NCBI RefSeq assembly: GCF_030814415.1 | Contig: NZ_JAUSVB010000004.1 | Coordinates: 1 to 64,000, forward strand | Length of the DNA: 64,000 nucleotides | DNA from: Cellulomonas humilata | GTDB lineage: Bacteria; Actinomycetota; Actinomycetes; Actinomycetales; Cellulomonadaceae | Reading direction: 5' to 3' | Shown: piece by piece, positions 48,808-57,350 of the stretch | Numbering within the stretch: position 1 is the stretch's first letter | How the letters are laid out: every line of letters starts with the position of its first letter | Translations under genes and position numbers: made by a program | The notes under the pieces: generated by a model | Told to the model about the DNA's origin: nothing | Database searches by the model: none | What the model saw: the letters and a program-made list of their open reading frames with translations, nothing else

Positions 48808-49809
48808 GTGAGCAATTCGACCTCTTCCGTCCCTCCAGCCTCTCGCACCGGCGCCGAGATGTCTTTTCGACAGCTCGGTGTCAGCGGTCTCGTCGTCTCC
48901 GTCGCAGGTCTCGGGTGCAACACGTTCGGAGCAACGCTCCCGCCGCAGGACGTCCCCGCGCTGGTCGCAGCGGCGCTCGATGCGGGCATCACGTTCTTCG
49001 ACACCGCGGACGTGTACGGCGGCGTCCCGGGCCAGAGCGAGGAGCTGTTGGGCGCCGCCCTGGCGGGACACCGCGACGACGTGGTGATCGCGACCAAGTT
49101 CGGCATGGACACCGGGGGGCTGAACGGTCCCGACTGGGGCGTGCGGGGGTCCCGTCGCTACGTGCGACGTGCGGTCGAGAGCTCCCTGCTCCGGCTGGGT
49201 ACCGATCACGTCGACCTCTTCCAGATGCACGCCCCCGACCCCGTGACGCCGATCGAGGAGACGCTCGCCGCCCTGCACGAGCTCGTCGTCGAGGGCAAGG
49301 TCCGGTACATCGGCTCGTCGAACTTCGCGGCGTGGCAGGTGGTGGACGCGGACTGGAGCGCTCGCACCGCCGGCGCGACGCCGTTCGTGTCCGCGCAGAA
49401 CCGGTACAACCTGCTCGACCGCAGCGCGGAGGCCGAGCTGGTGCCGGCAGCCGAGCAGGTGGGTGTCGGGCTCATCCCGTTCGTGCCCCTCGCGTCGGGC
49501 CTGCTGACCGGCAAGTACCGGCGTGGCCAGGCCGCACCGGACGGGACGCGGCTCACCCGGATGCCCGACCGGCTGGCGCGGGCCGACTTCGACCGGATCG
49601 AGGCGCTGGACGCACTGGCCGGCGAGTGGGGCATCGACCTGCCGACCCTGGCGCTCGGTGGGCTCGCGGCGCAGCCCGCCGTGGCGACCGTCATCGCGGG
49701 TGCGCGCACGCCCGAGCAGCTGCGCGCGAACGTCGCCTCGATCGCCTGGGAGCCCACCCTCGAGCAGCTCGCCGCGATCGACGAGGCCGCGCCCGGTCCG
49801 TCGGCCTGA
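48808..49809 (+). CDS. Aldo/keto reductase
   Basis: An NADPH-dependent oxidoreductase of 333 residues. The catalytic tetrad is visible as Asp and Tyr in DTADVYGG, Lys in ATKFGMD, and His in FQMHAPDP, and the SSNFAAW motif follows. The protein resembles the YajO/general-stress AKR group. The GTG at 48808 is set by the leaderless promoter and gives a 17-residue tail before the MSFRQLG core; an internal ATG is therefore a possible alternative start. Substrate unknown. Confidence 0.9.
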   Translation: MSNSTSSVPPASRTGAEMSFRQLGVSGLVVSVAGLGCNTFGATLPPQDVPALVAAALDAGITFFDTADVYGGVPGQSEELLGAALAGHRDDVVIATKFGMDTGGLNGPDWGVRGSRRYVRRAVESSLLRLGTDHVDLFQMHAPDPVTPIEETLAALHELVVEGKVRYIGSSNFAAWQVVDADWSARTAGATPFVSAQNRYNLLDRSAEAELVPAAEQVGVGLIPFVPLASGLLTGKYRRGQAAPDGTRLTRMPDRLARADFDRIEALDALAGEWGIDLPTLALGGLAAQPAVATVIAGARTPEQLRANVASIAWEPTLEQLAAIDEAAPGPSA

Positions 49810-49832
49810 CGCCGGGTCGTCGGCACCGGCGC

Positions 49833-50345
49833 TCACCACTCGAGCACGCGCGCCCGGCTCTCGCCGATCGCCACGATCGCCCAGAGGCGGACCCCCGCGT
49901 CGTCCGCGGCGTCGCGCAGCACCGGGACCCACTGCGCCTCGTATCCGCCGAGGTCACCACCTGCCGCACGCACGAGCCCGACGACCACCGACCCACCCGG
50001 GGCGTCCGAGCGCAGGACCGAGTCGAGGACGGCGACGAGCCGGCGAGCGACTGCGCGGTCGGCGCGCATCGGCACGTCCACGATGGGCAGCACGAGGGGG
50101 ATGGTCCGGTCCTGAGCGTCGAGCAGGACGAACCAGAGAGCCGGTGACCCGGCGCGATCGGGTCCGACGAGGTCGAGCAGGACTGCCAGGGCGTCGGTGC
50201 CGGAACGCAGCGCGACGCCCGGCGGGTCGGGCAGCTCGTGGACGGGCCCGTCGATCCCGAGATCAGCCGGGAAGGCGTCCCACAGGTCGTCCTCGTCGCT
50301 GTCGTCCCAGTCCTCGTCGAACCACCCGTGCTCCGTCATGCCCAC
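49833..50345 (-). CDS. Hypothetical protein with acidic N-terminus
   Basis: A 170-residue protein I do not recognise. Residues 5-25 are dominated by Asp, Glu and Trp (EDWDDSDEDDLWD), followed by a globular region with alternating hydrophobic strands, including LWFVLLDAQDRTIPLVLP. No membrane helix or signal peptide is visible. ATG at 50345 or 50339 may be the start. It converges on the aldo/keto reductase gene. Codon use is ordinary for the window, so it is likely a real gene. Confidence 0.7.
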   Translation of the reverse strand: MGMTEHGWFDEDWDDSDEDDLWDAFPADLGIDGPVHELPDPPGVALRSGTDALAVLLDLVGPDRAGSPALWFVLLDAQDRTIPLVLPIVDVPMRADRAVARRLVAVLDSVLRSDAPGGSVVVGLVRAAGGDLGGYEAQWVPVLRDAADDAGVRLWAIVAIGESRARVLEW

Positions 50346-50428
50346 AGGCTCGGGCGCGCACGGCGACCGTGGCGTCGGGCACCGACGATCTGTGCGCGAT
50401 CACCGCGCGCGACGAGACTGTGGGCGGC

Positions 50429-50902
50429 TCAGGCGAGGTGCGCGGTGAGCGCCTCGACGACGAGTGCGTGGTCGTCGGCCTGGGGGAGACCGGACACCGT
50501 CACCACCCCCACGATGCCGACGTCGCGGACACGCACCGGGAAGGCGCCACCGTGCGCGGCGAACTGCTGCAGCGGCAGGTCGTGCTGCGCCGCGAACGTG
50601 GTGCCCTTGGCCGTGGCGCGCAGACCGACGAGGTACGACGACGCCCCGAACCTCTCCACGACCCGGACCTTGCGCTCGACCCAGCTGTCGTTGTCGGGCG
50701 TCGTCCCGGGGCGTGCCGCGTGGAAGAGCTGCTGGGTCCCGCGGCGGATGTCGACGGTGACCGGCAGGTCACGCTCCTGGGCCAGCTCGACGAGCAGGCA
50801 GCCGAGGCGCCAGGCGTCGTCGTTGGTGAACGTGGCGAACACGAGGTCGTGCTCCTGCTGCTCGACGTGCGCGATGACGCCGTCGATGTCGTCTGTGCTC
50901 AT
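50429..50902 (-). CDS. UPF0303 / heme-degrading (DUF336) domain protein
   Basis: A 157-residue protein of the UPF0303 group within the GlcG/HbpS fold. It shows RRGTQQLFHAARPGTTPDN, AAHGGAFPVRV and VSGLPQADDHALVVEAL. Relatives bind heme or small cofactors, but the UPF0303 role is undefined. Its ATG overlaps the stop of the upstream oxidoreductase fusion by ATGA, so both are expressed together. That suggests a job with the flavin enzyme, which is inference only. Confidence 0.85.
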   Translation of the reverse strand: MSTDDIDGVIAHVEQQEHDLVFATFTNDDAWRLGCLLVELAQERDLPVTVDIRRGTQQLFHAARPGTTPDNDSWVERKVRVVERFGASSYLVGLRATAKGTTFAAQHDLPLQQFAAHGGAFPVRVRDVGIVGVVTVSGLPQADDHALVVEALTAHLA

Positions 50903-53190
50903 GTCGTCATCGTGGCACGGGCCTCGTCAGGCGTCGGCGCGACGCCGAAGTTGCCGTCGAACACGTGGTCCGGGTCGTAGAGGGACTTGAGCCGTCCGAT
51001 GCGGGCGAGGGTGTCGGGCGGGAAGGCCTCGGCGAGCCGGTCGGGGGACTGGTTCGTCTCGAAGCTGAGGTAGACGCCGTTCAGGTGCGATGCGAGCCGC
51101 TCCCACCACGCGTCGATCCTCGCGCGGCGGCTGCCGCGGGCGGACGCCAGCAGGGAGAAGTTCTGGGTCCGGTGGGCGTAGGCGGTCGCCGCCGGGTCGA
51201 CGTCGTTCACCGCGCCGCCGACCGCCCTGAGCTGCAGCATGTCGGCGTCACCTGTGGCCAGGAGCTCGGCGAGCAGCGCGGCGAGCTCGGGCGTCACGTG
51301 CTCGACCAGGCCGCCGCGGCTGGCGGGCGCCGAGCCACCCGTGTGCTCGCCGTGGTGGGCGGCCACCGTCGCGGCGTACGGCACCAGCTGGGCCTGCTGC
51401 TGCAGAACGGGCGCCAGGTCGAGGAACCGCTCCAGCGCGACGACGGCCGCCTCGGTGTCGTCGTCCGCCCAGACGATGATCGTGTAGCCGACGGCGGGGT
51501 CGTGGCCGCGGGCCGGGACCAGGCTGAGGAAGCTGGTGAGCTCGCGCGGCGACGACTCCACGAGCTCCGCCCAGGCCTGCACGAACGACGCCGCGTCGGT
51601 CGCGTCGAAGATGATCGTCGCGTGGACGACGTTGCCGACCTCGGCCGCCTCGATCTCCACCGCCGTGAGGATGCCGAAGTTGGCACCCGCGCCGCGCACG
51701 GCCCACAGCAGGTCGGGCTCGTGCTCCGCGTCGGTCCGCACGAGACGCCCGTCCGCGAGGACCAGCTCGGCCGCGACGACGTGGTCGAGCGTGAGCCCGT
51801 ACGACCGTCCGAGGAAGCCCTGCCCGCCCGCGGTCACCAGGCCGCCGACGCCGACGTCCCCGTAGTCGCCGGAGCTGATGGCCAGCCCGTGCGGGGACAG
51901 CGCGGCAGCCACGTCGCCCCAGCGGGCGCCCGCACCGAGGCGGACGAGGCCCTGCTCGCGGTCGAGCACCTCGACGGTGTCGAGCGCGCCGACGTCGATG
52001 ACGATGCCTCCGTCGTTGGTGGACCGGCCGCTGATCCCGTGCCCACCGCTGCGCACCGCGAAGGGCACGTGCTGTGCCCGGGCGAACGCCACCGCGTCGC
52101 TGACAGCCTCGGCGTCCTGCGGTCGCAGGACCAGCCCGGGGGAGCCCGCGTAGAGGTACGTCGACCGCACGCTGCCGTACTGGCGGTCGCCGGGTTCCAC
52201 GGCGGTCGCGACGAGCGACGCGGGCAGGCCGTCGTAGTCGATGCCGGGTCGCCGCTTGGCCAGGGAGGCCACGGGCCGGACGGTGCCCGTCGCGGTCCCG
52301 GCCGAGGCCCGCGCGGCCGTGACGGCGTCGCGCAGGGCGGGTGCGACCTCCTCGCCGAACCGCGCGATGGTCGTGGGGTCGTCGCTGCCCAGGATGAACG
52401 TCGAGATGCCGTCCTCGAGGACCAGGGGGAGCAGGTCCTCGACCCACCGCTCGGCCGGTCCCTGGAGGAAGCCGGCGCCCGAGAACGACCCGCCCCCGAG
52501 GTTCAGCAGGCGTCGGACCTCGCGCGGGTCCCGGCCGGCCGCCTCCGCCGACTCGTCGATCCGCGCGTTCCCCGCGGCCAGGTCGCCGTCCTTCAGGTAG
52601 CCCAGGCTCGGCAGCCAGCCGTCGGCATTGCGGCCCACGAGGCCGAGCATCCGCGGCTTGTACGCGCCGAGCCAGATCGGGATGTCGTGGGCGGGCGTCG
52701 GACCTCGCTTGGCGCCGTCGACCCGGTGGTACGTCCCGTGGACCCGCAGCGGGGCCCGCTCGTTCGTGTCCCAGATGCCACGGATGATGTCGATGGCCTC
52801 GTCGAGCGCGTCGACGCCCTGACCGGGCGTCAGCCGCGGGGAGCCCATGGCGACGATGGCGTCCCAGAACGCGCCGGAGCCGAGCCCCAGCGCGAACCGG
52901 CCGCCCGAGAGCAGGTCGAGGCTCGCGGCCGCACGCGCGAGGACGGCGGGCGGGCGCAGCGGGAGGTTGAGCACGTTCCCGGCGACCTGGATGCGGTCCG
53001 TCGACGCGGCGACCCAGGACAGCAGGGTCCACGTGTCGAGGAACGCGGGCTGGTACGGGTGGTCCTGGAACGTCACGAGGTCCAGCCCGGCGCGCTCGCT
53101 GGTCTGTGCCAGCGAGACGACCTGCTGGGGGTTCTTCGCAGCCGGCGTCAGGAAGGTGCCGAGCACGAGATCGTGGCCGTAGTCAGGCAT
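50899..53190 (-). CDS. Fusion of a luciferase-like (LLM) monooxygenase and a BBE-type FAD-linked oxidoreductase
   Basis: A 763-residue two-domain flavoprotein. Residues 1-290 form an LLM-class TIM barrel with LASGRFALG-like signature (LLSGGRFALGLGSG). After a linker, residues 345-760 form a PCMH-type FAD domain in which His384 of VRSGGHGISG is the expected covalent flavin ligand. The protein ends with a berberine-bridge segment, YDPDHVFDGNFG. Both parts are full length, so it would carry two flavins. Substrate unknown. GAGGGGGGA precedes the ATG, and TATAGT on the minus strand at 53221-53226 is its likely -10. It is cotranscribed with the UPF0303 gene and divergent from an AraC regulator. Confidence 0.85.
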   Translation of the reverse strand: MPDYGHDLVLGTFLTPAAKNPQQVVSLAQTSERAGLDLVTFQDHPYQPAFLDTWTLLSWVAASTDRIQVAGNVLNLPLRPPAVLARAAASLDLLSGGRFALGLGSGAFWDAIVAMGSPRLTPGQGVDALDEAIDIIRGIWDTNERAPLRVHGTYHRVDGAKRGPTPAHDIPIWLGAYKPRMLGLVGRNADGWLPSLGYLKDGDLAAGNARIDESAEAAGRDPREVRRLLNLGGGSFSGAGFLQGPAERWVEDLLPLVLEDGISTFILGSDDPTTIARFGEEVAPALRDAVTAARASAGTATGTVRPVASLAKRRPGIDYDGLPASLVATAVEPGDRQYGSVRSTYLYAGSPGLVLRPQDAEAVSDAVAFARAQHVPFAVRSGGHGISGRSTNDGGIVIDVGALDTVEVLDREQGLVRLGAGARWGDVAAALSPHGLAISSGDYGDVGVGGLVTAGGQGFLGRSYGLTLDHVVAAELVLADGRLVRTDAEHEPDLLWAVRGAGANFGILTAVEIEAAEVGNVVHATIIFDATDAASFVQAWAELVESSPRELTSFLSLVPARGHDPAVGYTIIVWADDDTEAAVVALERFLDLAPVLQQQAQLVPYAATVAAHHGEHTGGSAPASRGGLVEHVTPELAALLAELLATGDADMLQLRAVGGAVNDVDPAATAYAHRTQNFSLLASARGSRRARIDAWWERLASHLNGVYLSFETNQSPDRLAEAFPPDTLARIGRLKSLYDPDHVFDGNFGVAPTPDEARATMTT

Positions 53191-53208
53191 CCGTCGTCCC
53201 CCCTCATG

Positions 53209-53226
53209 GTTGATTCTTCAACTATA
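53209..53226 (-). promoter_or_regulatory. Promoter and palindromic operator of the LLM-FAD operon
   Basis: On the minus strand TATAGT (53221-53226) is followed by the palindrome GTTGAAGAATCAAC (53209-53222), whose five-base arms surround AGAA. The palindrome covers the predicted start of transcription. This is a typical repressor position; the divergent AraC-type gene or an unlinked MarR/TetR-type protein could bind it. Confidence 0.45.
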
Positions 53227-53262
53227 CCCGCCGACTGAGCGCAGCGTGGCACGATCGTGCGA

Positions 53263-53712
53263 GTGAGCAGCACGCCCGCCTCGGCCCAGCACCTGAGCGA
53301 CCTCGCGCGCCTACGACGGGTGCGGGACCGGATCGACCGCGAGTACGCCCAGCCGCTGGACGTCGAGGCGCTCGCGCGGGGTGCGCACATGTCGGCCGGG
53401 CACCTCAGCCGCGAGTTCCGCCGCGCCTACGGCGAGTCCCCGTACGCCTACCTCATGACCCGTCGTATCGAGCGGGCGATGTCGCTGCTCCGTCGCGGCG
53501 ACCTGAGCGTCACGGAGATCTGCTTCGCCGTCGGGTGTTCCTCGCTCGGCACGTTCAGCACCCGCTTCACCGAGCTGGTCGGCGTGCCCCCGAGCGTCTA
53601 CCGCCGTGAGCACGCCGGCGTGACCGAGGGGATGCCGTCGTGCGTCGCCAAGCAGGTCACCAGACCGGTCAGGAATCGAGAAGCGCGGACCCCCGAGCCG
53701 CACCTAGCGTGA
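53263..53712 (+). CDS. AraC-family regulator, DNA-binding domain only
   Basis: A 149-residue transcription regulator that consists mainly of the two-HTH AraC domain (about residues 20-120; [20 protein letters not shown] and [20 protein letters not shown]). There is no N-terminal effector domain. GTG at 53263 follows a weak -10 CACGAT by seven bases; an in-frame GTG at 53257 is possible. Its 3' end contains the VOC-gene -10. It is divergent from the LLM-FAD operon and upstream of the VOC gene, so it may control either. Confidence 0.88.
   Translation: MSSTPASAQHLSDLARLRRVRDRIDREYAQPLDVEALARGAHMSAGHLSREFRRAYGESPYAYLMTRRIERAMSLLRRGDLSVTEICFAVGCSSLGTFSTRFTELVGVPPSVYRREHAGVTEGMPSCVAKQVTRPVRNREARTPEPHLA
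53705..53710 (+). promoter_or_regulatory. -10 element for the leaderless VOC gene
   Basis: TAGCGT lies in the last codons of the AraC gene and ends seven bases before ATG at 53718. No ribosome-binding site is present. Confidence 0.5.
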
Positions 53713-53717
53713 CTGTC

Positions 53718-54128
53718 ATGGACATCGCCCTGCACTACGCCTTCCTCCCGCACGACGACCCGGACGCCGCCTTGGCGTTCTATCGGGACGCCCTCGGCTT
53801 CCAGGTCCGCAACGACGTCGGCTACAACGGCCTGCGCTGGATCACGGTCGGCCCCGCCGACCCGTCGGCGCCGGCGATCGTCCTGCACCCGCCCGCGGCC
53901 GAGCCCGGGCTCACCGACGACGAGCGCCGCACGATCGTCGAGATGATGGCGAAGGGCAGCTACGCCGCCATCACCCTGGCCACGCACGACCTCGACGAGG
54001 TCTTCGCGCGGCTCGAGGCCAGCGGCGCCGAGGTCGTCCAGGAGCCGACCGACCAGCCGTACGGCGTGCGCGACTGCGCCTTCCGGGACCCGTCGGGCAA
54101 CCTGCTGCGCATCAACGAGCTCACCTGA
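53718..54128 (+). CDS. VOC-family (glyoxalase/bleomycin-resistance fold) protein
   Basis: A 136-residue protein with the paired beta-alpha-beta-beta-beta fold of the vicinal oxygen chelate family. It shows [17 protein letters not shown] at the N-terminus and [14 protein letters not shown] at the C-terminus. The metal ligands appear to be His6, a mid-protein residue and the C-terminal glutamate. The function is unknown; pairs of small AraC regulators and VOC genes recur in actinobacteria. ATG at 53718 is set by the leaderless promoter. Confidence 0.9.
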   Translation: MDIALHYAFLPHDDPDAALAFYRDALGFQVRNDVGYNGLRWITVGPADPSAPAIVLHPPAAEPGLTDDERRTIVEMMAKGSYAAITLATHDLDEVFARLEASGAEVVQEPTDQPYGVRDCAFRDPSGNLLRINELT

Positions 54129-54170
54129 GAGATCACGCGACACTGCTGAGATCGACAGAGTTGCTGCTGA

Positions 54171-54191
54171 CGGAGGCCTCGACCGCCTCCG
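54171..54191 (+). terminator. Small hairpin before the UvrA-like gene
   Basis: CGGAGGC (54171-54177) pairs with GCCTCCG (54185-54191) around a seven-base loop, between the VOC stop and the UvrA-like start. It may end the VOC transcript or influence readthrough; it does not cover the GGAG used by the next gene. Confidence 0.4.
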
Positions 54192-54210
54192 CCCCACAGA
54201 TGGAGCCCTG

Positions 54211-56574
54211 ATGAGCACGGACACGCACCCCGCCGACAGCCACGACCTGATCCGGGTGCACGGCGCGCGGGAGAACAACCTCAAGAACATCAGCGTCGAG
54301 ATCCCGAAGCGTCGGCTGACCGTGTTCACGGGGGTCTCCGGCTCGGGCAAGAGCTCGTTGGTGTTCGACACGATCGCGGCTGACTCGCAGCGGATGATCA
54401 ACGAGACGTACAGCGCGTTCGTCCAGGGCTTCATGCCGACGCTGGCGCGGCCGGACGTGGACGTCCTCGACGGCCTGACGACTGCGATCATCGTCGACCA
54501 GGAGCGCATGGGCGCGAACCCGCGCTCCACCGTCGGCACCGCCACGGATGCCAACGCGATGCTGCGGATCCTGTTCAGCCGCCTCGGCACCCCGCACATC
54601 GGCTCGCCCCAGGCGTTCTCGTTCAACGTCGCCTCGATCAGCGGCGCCGGTGCCGTCACCATCGAACGGGCCGGCCGCGAGACGAAGGAGCGGCGCAGCT
54701 TCAGCATCCTCGGCGGGATGTGCCCCCGGTGCGAGGGCCGCGGCTCGGTCAACGACATCGACCTCACGCAGCTGTACGACGCGAGCCTGTCGCTCAACGA
54801 GGGTGCACTGACGATCCCCGGCTACAGCATGGACGGCTGGTACGGCCGGATCTTCCGGGGCTGCGGCTTCTTCGACCCCGACAAGCCGATCGCGAAGTAC
54901 ACCAAGCGGGAGCTCGACGCCCTGCTCTACAAGGAGCCCACCAAGATCCAGATCGAGGGCATCAACCTCACCTACGAGGGCCTGATCCCGCGGCTCCAGA
55001 AGTCCTACCTCGCCAAGGACGTCGAGGCGCTCCAGCCGCACATCCGGGCCTTCGTCGAGCGTGCGGTCACGTTCTCGACCTGCCCCGAGTGCGACGGCAC
55101 CCGGCTGAGCAAGGAAGCCCGCTCGTCGACCATCGAGGGCAAGAGCATCGCCGACGTCTGTGCGATGCAGATCAGCGACGTCGCCGACTGGGTCCGCGGG
55201 CTGGACGAGCCGTCGGTCGCGCCTCTGCTGGCCGGGCTGCAGCTCCTGCTGGACTCGTTCACCGACATCGGGCTGGGCTACCTGTCGCTCGACCGGTCGT
55301 CGGGGACGTTGTCCGGGGGAGAGGCGCAGCGCACCAAGATGATCCGGCACCTCGGCTCGTCGCTGACCGACGTCACCTACGTCTTCGACGAGCCGTCCAT
55401 CGGTCTGCACCCGCACGACATCCAGCGGATGAACCAGCTGCTGCTGCAGCTGCGGGACAAGGGCAACACCGTGCTCGTCGTCGAGCACAAGCCGGAGATG
55501 ATCACGATCGCGGACCGCGTCGTCGACCTCGGCCCGGGCGCCGGGACAGCCGGCGGCACGGTCTGCTTCGAGGGCACGGTCGAGGACCTGCGCACCAGCG
55601 GCACCCTGACCGGCAAGCACCTCGACGACCGCGCCTCGGTGAAGGGCGAGGTCCGGTCACCGTCCGGCGCGCTCGAGATCCGCGGCGCGACGGCCAACAA
55701 CCTGCGCGACGTCGACGTCGACATCCCGCTCGGCGTCCTCGTCGTCATCACCGGGGTCGCTGGGTCCGGCAAGAGCTCGCTCGTGCACGGCTCGATCCCC
55801 GCGGGCGACGGTGTCGTGTCGATCGACCAGGGCGCCATCCGCGGCTCGCGCCGGAGCAACCCGGCGACCTACACCGGGCTGCTCGAACCCGTCCGCAAGG
55901 CGTTCGCCAAGGCCAACGGCGTGAAGCCGGCCCTGTTCAGCGCCAACTCCGAGGGTGCGTGCCCCGCGTGCAACGGTGCGGGCGTCATCTACACGGACCT
56001 CGCGATGATGAGCGGCGTCGCCACCGTGTGCGAGGTGTGCGAAGGAAAGCGTTTTCAGGCGTCGGTCCTGGACTACCACCTGGGCGGCCGCGACATCAGC
56101 GAGGTGCTCGCGATGTCCGTCACCGAGGCGGAGGAGTTCTTCGGGGCGGGGGAGGCCCGGACGCCGGCGGCGCACGCGGTGCTCGCGCGGCTCGTCGACG
56201 TCGGGCTCGGGTACATCAGCCTCGGCCAGCCGCTCCCGACACTGTCGGGTGGCGAGCGGCAGCGGCTCAAGCTGGCGACGCACATGGGGGAGAAGGGCAC
56301 GGTCTACGTGCTCGACGAGCCCACGACCGGCCTGCACCTCGCCGACGTCGAGAACCTGCTCGGCCTGCTCGACCGCCTGGTCGACTCGGGGAAGTCGGTC
56401 ATCGTGATCGAGCACCACCAGGCGGTCATGGCACACGCCGACTGGATCATCGACCTGGGTCCGGGCGCCGGCCACGACGGCGGCCTGGTCGTCTTCGAGG
56501 GGACCCCCGCCGACCTCGTCGCCACCCGACCCACCCTGACCGGCGAGCACCTCGCCGCCTACGTCAGCGTCTGA
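54211..56574 (+). CDS. UvrA-like ABC ATPase lacking the UvrB-interaction domain
   Basis: A 787-residue protein with two ABC modules in the UvrA arrangement: [10 protein letters not shown] and [11 protein letters not shown]alker A motifs, two LSGGE signatures, and four zinc-ligand pairs (CPRC, CPEC, CPAC, CEVC). It is about 150 residues shorter than UvrA because the UvrB-binding and part of the insertion domains are missing. Such class II UvrA proteins are found beside antibiotic genes and in genomes that also encode true UvrA; damage-independent DNA binding or drug protection has been proposed for them. GGAG five bases upstream supports the ATG. It heads a two-gene unit with the DUF1801-like gene. 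Confidence 0.9.
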   Translation: MSTDTHPADSHDLIRVHGARENNLKNISVEIPKRRLTVFTGVSGSGKSSLVFDTIAADSQRMINETYSAFVQGFMPTLARPDVDVLDGLTTAIIVDQERMGANPRSTVGTATDANAMLRILFSRLGTPHIGSPQAFSFNVASISGAGAVTIERAGRETKERRSFSILGGMCPRCEGRGSVNDIDLTQLYDASLSLNEGALTIPGYSMDGWYGRIFRGCGFFDPDKPIAKYTKRELDALLYKEPTKIQIEGINLTYEGLIPRLQKSYLAKDVEALQPHIRAFVERAVTFSTCPECDGTRLSKEARSSTIEGKSIADVCAMQISDVADWVRGLDEPSVAPLLAGLQLLLDSFTDIGLGYLSLDRSSGTLSGGEAQRTKMIRHLGSSLTDVTYVFDEPSIGLHPHDIQRMNQLLLQLRDKGNTVLVVEHKPEMITIADRVVDLGPGAGTAGGTVCFEGTVEDLRTSGTLTGKHLDDRASVKGEVRSPSGALEIRGATANNLRDVDVDIPLGVLVVITGVAGSGKSSLVHGSIPAGDGVVSIDQGAIRGSRRSNPATYTGLLEPVRKAFAKANGVKPALFSANSEGACPACNGAGVIYTDLAMMSGVATVCEVCEGKRFQASVLDYHLGGRDISEVLAMSVTEAEEFFGAGEARTPAAHAVLARLVDVGLGYISLGQPLPTLSGGERQRLKLATHMGEKGTVYVLDEPTTGLHLADVENLLGLLDRLVDSGKSVIVIEHHQAVMAHADWIIDLGPGAGHDGGLVVFEGTPADLVATRPTLTGEHLAAYVSV

Positions 56575-56606
56575 CCAGAGATCTGACCACGAGAAGGGAT
56601 CTGACC

Positions 56607-57032
56607 ATGGCAGAGAGCAAGAAGGCCGGAGCATTCACCGAGGAAGAGCGCGACGCGATGAAGGAGCGCGCCAAGGAGACCCGCCGAGCATCGAAGGCGG
56701 CCGACGGCGAGCAGGACCTCCTCGCGAAGATCGCCGAGATGAGCGAGGCCGACCGCGTGCTGGCCGAGCGCATCCACGCCATCGTCACCGAGACGGCGCC
56801 GGAGCTCGCACCCAAGACCTGGTACGGCCAGCCCGCCTACGCCAAGGACGGCAAGGTCGTCGTGTTCTTCCAGGCGGCCTCGAAGTTCAAGACCCGGTAC
56901 GCGACGCTCGGCTTCAGCGAGGACGCGAACCTCGACGACGGCACCATGTGGCCGACGTCGTTCGCCGTGGTCTCCTTGACGGACGCCGATGAGAAGCGGA
57001 TCACGGAGCTGGTGAAGAAGGCCGTCGGCTGA
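56607..57032 (+). CDS. DUF1801-like protein with a lysine-rich N-terminus
   Basis: A 141-residue protein. Residues 1-40 are charged and helical; the remainder resembles DUF1801 (YdhG/iron-chaperone-like) domains, with AERIHAIVTETAPELAPKTWYGQPAYAKDGKVV split across that region and the family aromatic motif WYGQPAY. Its function is not established. The gap from the UvrA-like gene contains two copies of GATCTGACCA, and GAGAAGGG lies upstream of the ATG. It is followed by the GNAT remnant. Confidence 0.82.
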   Translation: MAESKKAGAFTEEERDAMKERAKETRRASKAADGEQDLLAKIAEMSEADRVLAERIHAIVTETAPELAPKTWYGQPAYAKDGKVVVFFQAASKFKTRYATLGFSEDANLDDGTMWPTSFAVVSLTDADEKRITELVKKAVG

Positions 57033-57080
57033 CGTCGGTCGGTGCGCTCCCGGACGAGGGCCAGTACGCACGGGCGTCCT

Positions 57081-57266
57081 CAGGTACAGCCCGAAGACGC
57101 CTACGCTGTGTCCTCTCTCAGCGAGGGTCGACAGCGGTGCCAGCTCGTCGTCGAGCGGGTAGTCCGGGTGCCAGAGATCAGTGCAGGCGGGTGACCGGGC
57201 GACGATCCGTCGCGCCTCGCTCGGCGTGAGCAGGTGCAGCACCAACCGAGCGCTGTCGACGTCCAC
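57081..57266 (-). pseudogene. Truncated GNAT acetyltransferase remnant
   Basis: The minus-strand frame starting at GTG 57266 reads DSARLVLHLLTPSEARRIV, then DLWHPDYPLDDELAPL and VFGLYL, the opening 60 residues of a familiar actinobacterial GNAT acetyltransferase. After about 57083 the similarity stops, and the acetyl-CoA motif (Q/RxxGxG/A) is absent. It is therefore a 5' fragment. It sits between the DUF1801-like gene and the recombinase, the rest of the 318-base gap holding nothing else recognisable. Confidence 0.6.
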
Positions 57267-57350
57267 GCTCCGACGGTTCCATGCGTCGCGAGCCACGGGC
57301 GAGCAGATACTGCTGTCGCACGTCGCGGGGTGGACGAGCAGCACAGACGC

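Noticed and set aside
53251..53262. GTG at 53257 as the AraC start
   Set aside because: It is possible, but the CACGAT hexamer fits a start at 53263 better; the difference is two residues.
56559..57344. A 261-codon minus-strand gene including the GNAT remnant
   Set aside because: Only the middle 60 codons resemble a protein family. The remainder lies antisense to the DUF1801-like gene and has shadow-frame composition.
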